This document shows positions 39,239-52,480 of a stretch of 64,000 nt of DNA, one piece after another. The stretch is from Paragordius varius. Lineage: Eukaryota > Nematomorpha. A program made the position numbers and the translations under genes. Numbering within the stretch: position 1 is the stretch's first letter; every line of letters starts with the position of its first letter. Under the pieces are notes generated by a model, which worked only from the letters and a program-made list of their open reading frames with translations, did not search any database and was not told the DNA's origin. The stretch spans positions 11,098,001-11,162,000 of the forward strand of contig OZ176050.1 in assembly GCA_964247055.1 (NCBI GenBank). The letters run 5' to 3'.

Positions 39239-39898
39239 TGTGATATTATCAATACAAATTAATTTATATGTATCAGATTTTTATAAAATTTTTACTTTAG
39301 ATTAAGTTTTTGAATTACATACAGTAAAAAATGAAATTATACGGACAAAGCGTAAAAATATAAAAACAAACCTTATTTATACCCATAAATTTAATATAAT
39401 TGTAAAATATATAGTTAATTGGTTACCATACATCTCTATTAGATACTTTGCAATTTAATTATATATAAACAATCAAACAGCGGTCTTTTGAAAAATTTTG
39501 ACATTTTATGTAAAAAGCGGGGCGGAATTTACGGGTAACGCTTTTTAGCGGTTTTACTTTTACGCCAATAAACAAAATAATATATAAATTTATTTTTCGG
39601 TATCGTAAATAAAGTAATTTTTAATTTACCAAAATATTAAAGTATATATGAAATATCAAAAATATAATATATATTGAGCTTAATATTAAAAATAAAATAT
39701 TAATGCATTTCACAATACTAATATAATATAATACTGGAAAATGAAAAGAAATCATCAGGTTACAAATAGTCACATGTGAATGGAAAAATATACCTAATAA
39801 TTGCACAAAAAATTTTAAACAAAATGTTTTCACGAGTAAATGGCTAAGAACCAAAGTTGTACAGTATACAGTATAAAGAGCAAAATTATAAATAAAGT

Positions 39899-39904
39899 TT
39901 TATT
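39899..39904 (-). terminator. Likely poly(A) signal of pyruvate carboxylase
   Basis: AATAAA on the minus strand, about 105 nt after the TAG stop. It leaves roughly 660 bp between the two convergent 3' ends. Confidence 0.45.
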
Positions 39905-40008
39905 AAGTCCATAAAAAATATGTTAATTTAAGCAAGTTAGCAAGATTAATCGAATATAAATCTTATAATAATAATATTGGCTTTTGCAATAAAAATTGAA
40001 AAGCCATT

Positions 40009-42976
40009 CTATTTTTCAACAATCTCCACCAACAAATCATTCATTTCAACTTTTGATTTTTTCTTAACATAAATCTTTTTAACTCTTCCGTCCAAGGGTG
40101 CGGCTACCAACATTTCCATTTTCATGGCTGATAGGATTATCATAGGGTCACCCTTCTTAACATCACTTCCTTCTTTAACCTGTATTAAAACATATATATG
40201 AAATTGAGGATTAAAGTATTTATATCTTTGGGTATGTATTTGATTTATTTGAGGATATAATCATCAAATTTTTGCGTATAATTATGCGGTCAAATAAATA
40301 AGCTATTGGTTTATTAAAAAAAGCGCCGAACCAAAACAAATTATTTAACCAAAAAACAATACCTATCCCATTTCGTCGGTGTTTCTTAAATTTTACGGAA
40401 CTCAAACGGGTTAATGAAAAAATGACTAAGATCAAATTTCGTCATAAACAAAAACATATTGAATTTTTCATAAATTATGCTCATTTGAATAAAAAGTAAT
40501 AGATTTAAACCTAAACCCTATAAAAAGATTTTGAAATTAAACCAAATTAAAAGATACCTGAATATCGATAATTTCCCCAGGCATTGGAGAGCCTACGGAA
40601 CCTTTATTGTTCGGATCGGCTTTCTGAGATGTGACACTTTGTTTCATAGCTGATTTATCTTTAATGTAAACGCTCCGTAATTGGCCATTCAGTTCAAAAA
40701 AGACTTCTCTTTCCCCCTTATCAGTTATATCACCTTTTGCAAGTGTTTTAATATGGAGTGTTTTACCCTTTTCCAAGTTAACCTAATATATTTAGCCAAA
40801 GATAAAATTGTAAAGTATTTGTTTCAAAAGTATTCGTTCATGATTTTTTCGATACTATGAAAGATCCTAGTTGTCGAGTTAGAATCGTTTAAAGTTGGGT
40901 AAACCTTCCTACAAATGCAAATAAGTTCTGATAATTTATAAAAAGTAGTTTTTATTATTTTTATATATTTGTATTATTAAATAATAATATTTTTATTCTT
41001 ATAAAGAAAATTGATTCTCTCAAAGGGCCATCACGATCAGGATATTAAGCCATATATTTATTCCCATACAATCAGAAAGGTTCATTCTATATTATCTTAA
41101 AAAACAACTCTCAGCAGGTAATATTTTATTAATTAGTAGCTAAGTAAGTAAAAAAACCTCGACTTCTTGAGCAATCGACGGTCCAATCATAAAAGTCGGG
41201 GTATCCAATAATTCCACAGGCCCATACACAGCTTTATATTTAAGGTAATCCTTTGTTACGGCTGGATACATAGCGTAACTTAGCACTTCTTTCTCAGTTA
41301 TTTCAGAGGGGTCTATCACATCCACCAGAGATTCTGATAGTTCCGTTTTAAGTTTTGTGAAATCAACTGCTGGTAAAAATTTCCCAGCTCTTTCGGTCAA
41401 AGGTTTTCGACCCTTTAGGATCTTGGTATAATGATAAATTAATATATGATTAAATCATATAATCCAAATTTTAATTTAATTTTAATAATATTTTGAAAAA
41501 TTTCATGATATGCCAAAAATTAAAAATATACCTTCCGTGACCTTTTAGGCGCATTATTTCAAACATATTTTATAAAAAAGTTATTTTGTGAAAAAATCTT
41601 CATTTCAAACTGGTTGCCGCCAAATAGTTTTTGATTACACTAAAAAACTGTCACATAAATATACCCATAATCAATAAATTTGATTAATTTTGCACTGTAA
41701 GTTACGAATTGTAAAAAATGAAAGATCTTTATCCAATTTAGAAATATTATATGGAAAATATGTTTTTGCGAAAATATGTTTTGGCAAAAATAACATGCAA
41801 ATATTTAGTATGAGTAGAAATGCACTGTACTTATACAGCAATGAGAATTCTTATTGGCTAACAAAGCGAAAAAAATAGCCATAAGCCCATAATATAGATT
41901 TTGGAACAATTGTTTTGAAATGTTGTGTTACGCAAAAACTTTTAAAATAATAAAATAGTGAATATCATATATTATGAATTATATTATTGTATTCATACAA
42001 CAAATTTTTCAATTATAAAAGAATCATGAAATTATCCTAAAAAATGTTAATAGTTTTATTAAAAAACTAAAATTTACTCTATCTCTTACTTAATAGTATT
42101 CTCGCACAAATATTTAAGTAATAAATTAGTCAATATTTTTATTAAAAAAATCTGATATTCTCTGTTAAAATATATATGCTTAGAATATTACAATGTAATA
42201 AAGTTAAAAATTTGATAAATAAACCAAAATATAGATATACTCTATCTCTTAAAGGTTGTGGATATCCACCGTAAGGTTGTCCCAGTTCCCCCATCATAAA
42301 TTCCACGACTGATTGTGGAAACGATAAATCTTCCGCCTTATCTATAACGTCTTGCGGGCTCAAATTATTTTGTACCATAAATTGGGCTAAATCACCTACT
42401 ACTTTGGATGTTGGTGTTACCTAAATTTGAAACATTTCATTGAAAATTTTTTTATTTCATTAATTATTGTAAGATAGCATATACATTAAAGATCCTATTA
42501 ATGTATATTGGGCGAGTTTAAAAAATATGTATTTTCACCTTTTTATCCTTTTACTTAAAAACTTGCTCTTTACTGTAAATGCAACTGGGATTATTTCTGT
42601 AAAACTACCAAATGTTTTTACTCACCTGTTTATACAAGAGTAAAAATTTGCGTGAAAACGTTTTTGTTAAAATATTTATAAAAAAGCCCATAAATGATAT
42701 ATATATATATATATATATACTTTAATTAGATCACCCAATAGCTTATTGGCTTGGATATAGGCCTTCTTTACAGCCCCAAATTTATCACCTAAGCCAAGGG
42801 AGAACGATTGAAACTGCAGATTAGTGTATTGTCCACCCGGAATTTCATTATCATAAACATCGGCACTCCCACTCCGCATTGTGGTACAACATTCAAACGG
42901 TGCATATAAGTGCCGAGTTTCTTCCCAAAAAGCTGAATAACCAAATATGGCTTCAAGGTTTAAACCTAGTTAATAT

Positions 42977-43027
<51 letters not shown>

Positions 43028-46000
43028 TGAAAAACACATATTATGTTTTATAACATGTACTGGTAAGCAAAATAAAATTATATAACGTATATAAATGGTT
43101 CTTTTGTGAGTGATTTTTTTAAATATATATAGATTTAAAAAAGATAAACCATTCGTTATTTAACTGTTAAAAGGAATAAATAAAAATCATAAATTTACCA
43201 GTCGCTGATACCCGATCCAAAATTTTATTGTCCTTTGTTTTGTCGAAACCTGCAAAATATATATGGTGTATGGTGATCACTTGATAAAGAATGAATTTAA
43301 TTTATCTATTTCTAACTAATCAAATATACTAAGTTATAAAACTCACTTGCCTAGGGTTGACGATCAGGATGAAAAGTCGTTTATAAAACCACGTGATTAA
43401 TTATTTTTTCCCATTTCTTAAATCGTAGTTTTAAGTTTTTGATAATATAAATAATTGGGTATATAATATATAATTCTTGAATGCATTGAGTAAATGAGAT
43501 TTTTATATTATGTTTAGTGTAAGATAATACCCATTATTTTTTGTTTTTCCCATATAGCTTGGTATTAATAGTCATTTTTGAAATCTTTTTTTTTTGTCAA
43601 AAAATGGTGATTTTTTTACCAGCATGCAATCTCCCCCATTGTAAGGTGCGTCGTAAGACATGATTATTTTTATTGAACTTAAGTTCTAGCTTTTAGTAAA
43701 AAAAGCAAATTTTGCGTGTTTCAAATTACCTAAACAACATGCGATAGCACCCATAGATGGTTGACTCGTCAGCCCAGACATACTATCAACCGCGACATCA
43801 AAGACAGAAGCTCCAGCGGCAAAACAAGCCAAACCAGTGGCAACGCCAGAACCTGCAGTATCATGCGTGTGAACGTGGATAGGAACATGGGGGTGTCTTT
43901 GTTTCAAAGCATCAATCAACATTGTAGCAGCGCTTGGTTTTAGTAGGCCAGCCATGTCCTTTAAAATAATATACACGTATGCACATTATTTGTCATAGTT
44001 GACCAATAATTGGCTGCATAGTAGTGTATGGGTAAAAACAACAAATGATTGGTGTTAAAATTAGGCACGATTTTTCCTATCTTAAAACATTAAATACTCG
44101 TTTATTTTATTATGGACAAAATTTGGTATATATCATACGCTTCTGTATTACCGATTTTGGCCAACAATAATGTGAAATTAATTAACGATTGGGAAAAAGT
44201 ATAAAACTTTTGTTTAAAGAGGTAATTTATAATAAATCATTCGCTATTTACGCACTGGAATTATTATTTAATTTAAGATTTAAGCTGGGTGAATATTTTA
44301 AAAATAAAAAAAATAAATAGGCTTAATTTGTTAAAAACCTTTCAATTAGTTTATGATTTTATGGAAATTTTATAAATATAATAAAATTAAAGATAACTAA
44401 TAAAGACAAGACATTTCAGGGTATATCATATGGGGTAATTAATTATAAAATATATAATCAAAATATTGGTGTTACCTTAATGCATAAGATATGGGTTCCT
44501 CCCTTGATTAATTCATCTGCAAGTTTCATGTAGTAGGATAAATCATATTTGGTTCGAAGAGGGTTTGATACATCACCCGTATATGAAATGGCAGCTTCGA
44601 TAACACCTCCTATGTGTTCAATAAAAAGTGTTTTTCAGCGTAATTTAATAAATTTAAAATAAATAATTAATTACCAGCTTTTCCGACTGAATCACAGCCA
44701 ACCATGAGATTTGGTAAATAATTAAAGGAATCAAAAACACGGAAAATATCCATTCCTTCTTTCTTGGCAACTTCGCAAAACCTGAATGCATACATATATA
44801 TATAAAGTTAACGGGTAAAAATTATGGATAAATATTTAATTTTATAATTAGCTGAGCAAATAAATTTATTAGGCAATCATTAGAAACTCATTATTAAAAA
44901 AACAAAGTTAAACAATAAAAATATGTAAAAGCGTCAATATATCTTGATAATAACATTATATTGGTAAAAAAATCTAAATATTTAACTAAAAAACACAGTT
45001 TTTAATATTAGGTAAATATATCAATGAGTGCTGTCTTACTTATAAATAACGTTATCAGGGTAGTTTTTATAGCCTACAGCGTTTGCACCTCTCAACAACA
45101 TTTGAAAGGGAATGTTGGGACAAAGCTTACGCATTTCAGCCAATCTTTGCCAAGGGCATTCATGTAAAAAGCGCATTGAAACATCAAACGTGGCACCTGG
45201 AGAAGATTAAAAAAGATAAAAATGGTAGATCTTAAATTTTATAATAATTAAATATAAGAGTAGACGAATTTAACATTTTATGGATATAATCTACTAATTT
45301 TGGAAAAATAGTATTTACCAAAAACTAAAAAATGTGTTGGAAAGAATTTATTAAGTTTAACTAATTCGACGATATATCAAGTGTTATATCATAATTTCAT
45401 GTAAAAGATGTCATTCATTAAAAAGTGATAAATGAAAAAAATAAGATTAAGTTTGACGAACAAATCGTAAGAATCTACACCATCTTTACTATATCTATGC
45501 AAATGTTTAATTATAAATAACTTAGGTATATGATATATATTCTTAAATATATACCTCCCCAATTTTCAAGGCTGAATAACTGATTCATATTGTAGGTTAC
45601 AAAGGGTGTTATCTTCAAAAGATCATACGTCCGTATACGTGTAGCTAATAAACTTTGATGGGCATCACGAAAAGTGGTGTCAGTTAATAGCGGTTTTCCA
45701 TAAGAGTTTAGGGTTTTAGCGAATTTTTCGGGACCCTGTTCAAGTAATATATCACGCCATCCGGAGGGTGGAGGCTTATCTGCAAGGTTATATATTGAAA
45801 AACAATATTTATATTGTTAAAATCAAGAAAAAAATAAGTATAAATATTTATTAGAATGTACACTGTCAAACTAAAATTTCCAAGTTAGAATTAGAATATT
45901 TTATAAAAACTTTTTATTTGTTTCATTTTATATATATTGCCTATGTGATTAGATTAGTTGTTAATTTGGTTAAATGGGCTACACCTTTAATTTTATATTT

Positions 46001-49000
46001 GACAAACTATCTATATGGACTTATAAGCTAAATAAAATATTGATTATTTCAAAATAGCAATACACTTTTACGATTTGAATGTCTTTACTCTATCTAATAT
46101 AGTTATGAAATTATTGTGTAAATTGGTAATAATGTTTATATTACAGGAAAACGTGATTAAAACTTATAAAGCAAAAATGTAAATTTAATGCAAATATTAT
46201 TACGATTATGATTCGTAGGTGGCACAGTAGGGTGTATTCGTGTATCAGGTTTTAGGCCTGTTATAAGAGGTGTTGATGGTCCATTAACCATTACCTCACT
46301 CAAGTAATGTAAAAGCTTCATAGCTCTATTGCGTGAGGGAGTAAACTTAAACAGCTCGGGATGCGTATCGATAAAATCGGTGTGCGTTTTCCCCTGCAAA
46401 AATGTTTCATGCCCAATCACGTTAAGGAGGAAGGGAACATTAGTCTGCAAAATATGTGTAATTTAAAATATAATTTGCGAAAACTGAAATATTCTTCATT
46501 TAATATAGAATTGCCATAAACTCCCCAGGCATGCCTGATAGAAAAGGGAATGTTACAATCGTTAATTATAGGAAAAATGGGCTTTTAAACCTATATTTCT
46601 GTATTTTAAAAATTTCCAAATTACTTTGACTTAAAACATGGTTAATTGGTCGACAATATCAAAGATGTACCTTATTCAAAAAAATGATTTTCATTCATTT
46701 ATTTTTTGTTAAATTTAGCTGTAAACTTTACAAACATAAATAAATAATCTTTTTGAAAAAAAAAACATTTACTCTTCATTACTTTTACACCACGAATGCG
46801 TATTTCTTTGAGAGCCCGATCCATTTTACGGCAAGCGACTTCAAGACTCTGAGACGAATGAGCAATAACTTTACATAGCAAACTATCATAGTAGGGTGTT
46901 ATAATGGCTCCTTGATAAGCTGATGCACTGTCTAAACGTATACCCATACCTTCACCGCTACGAAACACCTTTAAAAAAAATAAAATTTTTAATTAAAATA
47001 ATTGAGATGGAATTAAAATAAATTAAAAAAATATTGCAGAAATTGATAAAAAAACAAGGAAATTACATAAATTAGATTTAATGTTTTTAAGAATGAAACA
47101 GTAACATATTTAAGAGCGATTAAATGGTTATGCCATCCGAAAATCAATATAATCTCTAATATATATAATTCGTTACTTTCAAAAAAAATCTTCCCAAAAA
47201 AACACAGATATATATCTATATATATATATATATATTTACATATATAAATTAACTAATTATTATCCAATAGCAACCCAATAGGAAATTAAAATTAGTGATA
47301 ATAATTTTGATTAAACGCAGTTATATTTTGATAAATAAACCTCTAATCTCCCCGAATCCGGTTGAAAGTTGCGGGCAGGGTCTTCCGTAGTAACGCGACA
47401 TTGTATAGCAGTCCCATCAATGTGGATATTTTCTTGCGTTAAATTCATCTCGGCTAAGGTTTGGCCTTCAGCTACACGGATTTGCGAAGCTACTAAATCC
47501 ACGCTATAACGCATAAAATATGGGAGTTCTTTTTGAAAAAAATGGCAATAATTTAATGTAAAAATATTTTCAATCACTGGATGATATAACAAATGGTAAG
47601 GGAATAGTTTTTATTTAATAAATTATGAAAAAAGAGCAATAATCGAATAACATAAATTATTCGATTGCGACAAGTAATTTTGGTCAAAAGTAAAAAAATT
47701 AAATAATTTGATTTATGAGTGAATTTATTCCAAATATAATGATAAGGTTTCAAGAAAATATCGTTGATTATAATGATGTTTTAACACTATTTTAATATAA
47801 AATACCAGTACAAATGTATAATTGTGTTTATCACTCAAAGCAAAAATAAAAAATAATTAAAATCAAATAATGAATTTAAAAAATATAGGTAAGATTTTTT
47901 ATAAAAGATGTATTGTTAATCAATGTAACTCATTGATTTTAATCAGTGTTTATATTATTATAATAAATTAATTCCATTACTAATATTTCACTGGTTATGA
48001 CCATACTACATTTATAGAGAGTAACCAACAATTATTCTTTTCTTACAGATTTTATCCAATAATAACTCCAAATTATTCCAATTTATAAACGAATTTTTAA
48101 AAAATTTTAGAAAAAAATACCCGGTAATTTCTTCCGTAACAGGATGTTCAACTTGCAAACGAGCATTGACTTCCATAAAATAATGCTTTCCCTGATCATC
48201 GAGTAGAAATTCGATTGTACCAGCATTGTAATAGCCTATCACAATAATCATGCAATAATGAATGTTAATAATGTATAAAAGTCAAATTTTTTGGTAAAAT
48301 CATCACATGCAATTATTAATCTATTTTGTGCCTGGTTACAATTTTTACAAAATTAAATTAAGCCAAAAATAGAAATAATACTTTAAAAACTAATATCATT
48401 TAGGTTTTAAACAAAATGGATATTCTTGGTTTAAAAAAACCATTGTTAATGTGACAAATCTTCATAATTCTCTACGTGAGATGTAAAAATTTATCAATGT
48501 AGAAAACCAAACTAAGTAGGAAAAAATTTAAAAACAAAATTAATATATGATTAACCAGCATGTCGAGCCAATTTAAGAGCATCACTACAAATGGCTTCAC
48601 GGACATGGGAAGGTAAGTTTGGGGCTGGAGCAATTTCAACAATCTTTTGATGTCGGCGTTGAACACTACAATCCCGATCGAACAAATGAATTATGTTTCC
48701 GTATTTGTCACCTGTATAAGGCATAAAATAGTAAATTGATTTTTTTTATAAGAAATCTTGGAAAATAAAAAAATGTGGCCAGGTATTATTGTTTTAGGTG
48801 GAAAAAAGAGATGAAAATCAAGGCCCACTCTATTTTGAATTTAACCATTGTAACATAGGTTATAAAGAAAAAATCAATAGGATCATAAAATATTCGTCTT
48901 TACTCTTTATGTATTACCTTTATAAAATAAATTTTACCTGAAAATGTATATATAAATTTACCTATGTATTATTAAAGCCATCATTCGGTACATGTTTAGG

Positions 49001-52000
49001 CTTATAATAAAATTTATTTCTTTTGATTATATTTTAACATATATACTTATTTTCAATGTAATGAAGAGAGAGCTTATAAAACACCATATATAAATATTGA
49101 AAATTTTACCCAAAATTTGGACTTCAATGTGTCGGGGACGTTCAATATATTTTTCCATAAACAGGGCACCATTACCGAAAGCGGCTTTGGCTTCGTGTTG
49201 TGCACGATCAAACATATCTTTTATTTCCTAAAATACAAAAATATATATAAAAAAAGTCTAAAATGAGACACTTTGAATATGAAGTTAAGGAAACTATTTT
49301 ATAAATATTTTACAAATAAATGAATTAACATTTCGTTGACAATTTTTTATGACTCATGGTTAAATGAGAACGATATAATTTTTGCAAAATTATCGATTTT
49401 CCCCATAAAAATACATATTTATATATCGAAAAAATAAATTTATCCCCAAAACAAAACAGACCAAAAAGCATGATACAGTAAACAGTCTATACGGGTCATT
49501 TCATTGGTTACTCACTTAAATTCACCATAATGGGTGACAATCAAAAACGAATTAAATAATATTTACCCCTATTAACAAATTTATTGGCCCATATAACCAA
49601 TTAGTGTAATTTCATCTGTAAATGACAAAACGTAAAACCAATAGACTAATACTTTTTTGATAAAAATAACAATAATTTTTGATCCGTGATATTTGATAAC
49701 AATTGTAATCATATAATTGAATGTGATCAATTTACATCTCATTTACGCTATTTTGCAATCCAAAACAAAACATTATTTTTCATAAAATCAAGGCTCCTGT
49801 TTTTACTGTAATTATCTATCCAAAGTTTAAATTAAATGGTTCGAAAAACAAATTTTCTTCCACCAAAGAAATAAATGTAAAAAAGTGTTTGATTAAAAAT
49901 TGCATACATTTTGTTTTCGAACAACTCTCATGCCACGACCCCCACCCCCATGAGCAGCCTTTAACATGATGGGTAATCCGTGTTGGGCGACAAAACCTTC
50001 AACTTCCTTTACATCGTGTACTTCTTGAGTCGTCCCTGGTATAATCTGGACACCTAAAAAAATATTAAAAAATATATATAAAAACCAAAGTTTACCAACT
50101 AACAAGTTTGGATTACATATAAAATTGATGTAATACGCTTGATAAAATATTTTTTATGCATTCAAAAGATTATAAATATATGGCAAAGTTAAGTTACAGA
50201 TGAGTAAGCATTGCTATTGGTCACTTTAGGAAAGTATTTATAAAGAAAATTAAAGTGATTTAATAATTTTGTGCAAATTATATAGATTTAAACATTTTTT
50301 AGCCAACAGAATAATAATGGTTGAGTTAAAGTATGAGTAAAATAACAATGCTATGTTTTCATTTTCAAATAGTAATTAGCGTAAAGAGTTATGTATTAGA
50401 GGCTTAAGACTGTGCATAGAAGAGGCATTTTCCCCCATTTTCTTGCTTTTTTGCTATTAATAATTCTCATTACTGTAAGCTATAATGGCTATATTGAATG
50501 AAAAATTAACAATGGAATATTTTTATACTGTAAAACACGATTAGATCATTTTAAGGCAAATATAATATAATCAATTTTAAATCCTACCATATTATAAATG
50601 AATGTTGTGCGTTGCCCAAAATTTGTTATAAAAATATTATAAAACATATGTATAAGTATAAAAAATTAAGATTTTTATCTTAATTTTACATAAAAACATT
50701 AAATTTTGCCGATAAAATAATATAACTCTAAAAAAACATTGACTATTTTTGTGAATTTAAATACATATATAATATACATTGCAAAATTATATAAACTCAG
50801 TTTACATACGAAATAAACATTAAAACATATCGACATTATATGACCGTTAAAGCTTTTAAATTTGGCTATCTTTAAAATTAATTTGCATGACCTTATAAAA
50901 TTATGTGGTGTATTAAGATATATAGGCTGCACATTTTTTTTTTCATTTTAATGCATAGCCTTAAATATTGTTTAATTTCAATAAAAATAAAGTTGGCCAA
51001 AGAATGTTATTGTAAAAAATGTAACTATATGTAAAAATTAATTTTTTATGATTCACTAAAATGTACTCTTTAACAAAATAACTTAATATGGAGATCAAAA
51101 CTGCAAAAAATTAATAATCTTTGGAAAAATGCCCTAAAGCATCAATCCATATCTAATATCAAACATTATAAAAAATGTTGATGGTAGATTAATCATATTA
51201 ACAAAAATAATAATTATATTATTCATTAAACCTTTTAGCAATTTATTTATAATTAGAGTATTTTAATCTAAATAATAGTAAATTGTTTCAGAAAAAGTGT
51301 ATATATTTACTCTCAAATCATATTAAACCAAATAGATGATTATCGATTCACCTCATAAATTATAAACACAAGCCAAAAAAAATTGAAGTTTAAAAAAATT
51401 TAACTAAAAAAAGAAATTAACCGGTTTCGATGGCCACCTTTTTAGCGCCAATCTTATCACCCATAACTTTCATAACTTCCGGTGAAGGGCCGATAAACTC
51501 CATACCGGCATCTCTTATGGCTTTTGCAAATTGCCAATTTTCCGATAAAAATCCGTAACCCGGGTGAATAGCATCAACTTGATGTTCCTAATATAATACA
51601 ACAAATTTTGACAAAGTGTATTCTAATTAAGATCGTATATTTAAATGCATTTTTTGGGAAAAACGCATTAGTAGGCCGCCCATTCAAAATTAATATTTTT
51701 TCTATATTATCTCGCCGATTATCAATTGGTAAGATTTAAAGTGGTAGATAAATTTATTATTAAGCTTGTGATTAAATAAACATAATTTAAATTAGATACG
51801 GTTTGATTTATTTTCACCAGATTTTAATTTTTTTGCGGAAAAAAATATTTTATCCCAATTTACAAATCATCGTTCAAAGGAAAACACAGCGTGATAGACC
51901 ACAGCTAGCATTAATAACATAATTTAAGTATCTAAATAAAATTTTGTTATTGTTAATTTAAAAAAAATTATACCAAAGCAACTTGAACAATTTCAGGGAT

Positions 52001-52344
52001 ATTGAGATAAGCTTGAACAGGGGCTAATCCTCGACCAACTAAAAAAGATTCATCAGCTTTTTGTCTATACATTTGCATCATATCCTCGGTTGAATAGATT
52101 GCAACCGATTTTATACCCAATTCATGGCATGCCCGAAAAACACGAATGGCAATTTCACCTAAAGATATTGTAAAAAAAATAAGTTAAAACCTCGGTTAGC
52201 AACTAAGATCTTGTTAATTTTCCGCCGTTTACTGGATGCATCAATTTTCTCCTTAACAGTTTTATTATTTTTAACATCTTTTGGGGTAAAAAAAGAATAG
52301 CATCTTATATACTTTGGTCGGTATTTTCCAAATAATAGAAACAT
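40009..52344 (-). CDS. PC: Pyruvate carboxylase, mitochondrial
   Basis: Biotin enzyme that carboxylates pyruvate to oxaloacetate in the mitochondrial matrix (anaplerosis, gluconeogenesis). Exons on the minus strand: 52344-52191, 52158-51974, 51587-51422, 50053-49908, 49227-49110, 48711-48556, 48235-48121, 47503-47341, 46968-46783, 46444-46204, 45779-45555, 45196-45040, 44781-44675, 44609-44476, 43958-43730, 43249-43199, 42965-42721, 42420-42241, 41421-41158, 40782-40558, 40179-40009. Phases agree; about 1205 aa, near the usual 1180. A basic, Ser/Tyr-rich leader ([19 protein letters not shown]) fits mitochondrial import. The biotin carboxylase domain shows [48 protein letters not shown] and [17 protein letters not shown]. 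The carboxyltransferase shows [37 protein letters not shown] and [13 protein letters not shown]. The tail carries the biotin-lysine motif SAMKME (Lys codon 40122-40120). The protein looks complete and functional. Confidence 0.96.
42697..42719. repeat. (TA)n microsatellite forming a splice donor
   Basis: A pure TA run whose last bases give the GTATATATAT donor of PC intron 17 on the minus strand, directly after exon codon AAA. A second, longer TA run at about 42978-43024 lies in PC intron 16. Confidence 0.8.
42978..43024. repeat. (TA)n microsatellite
   Basis: About 22 uninterrupted TA units in a PC intron, some 14 bp upstream (in gene sense) of the exon that begins at 42965. Other TA runs of 10-12 units occur near 11685-11708, 21861-21882, 38450-38476, 47215-47234 and 62440-62460. 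Confidence 0.9.
44095..44165. repeat. Dispersed repeat shared with 61345-61405
   Basis: Both places read GGACAAAATTTGGT or GTACAAAATTTGTT, then CGCTTCTGTATTACC and an A/T-rich ATTTT string. They lie in introns of the PC gene and of VPS54. No ends could be defined and the nature of the repeat is unknown. Confidence 0.5.
52159..52190 (-). other. Ultrashort 32-nt intron 1 of pyruvate carboxylase
   Basis: The minus strand reads GTTTTA at the donor and ATCTTTAG at the acceptor. Excision joins AACCGAG to GTGAAATT, giving the invariant ANRGEIAIR of biotin carboxylases. Since 32 is not a multiple of three, retention would shift the frame. It lies 154 nt after the ATG. Confidence 0.93.
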
Positions 52345-52480
52345 CGAAATATCTACATCTGGTAAAGCAGATGTTATTTGAAATTATGGGAAAAGCGAAT
52401 ACGCACTACAAAAATATACAGTTTTTAAAAAACTTTAGGGTCTAAGGTATTTTATTAAGTTTATTAGAGTTGCTTTATAA
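52345..52480. promoter_or_regulatory. 136-bp divergent promoter of PC and VPS54
   Basis: The two start codons face away from each other and only 136 bp separate them. Both 5' UTRs and both promoters must fit here, unless a non-coding first exon lies further out. The sequence is AT-rich with no clear TATA box or initiator I would defend. Shared regulation is an inference from spacing. Confidence 0.6.
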
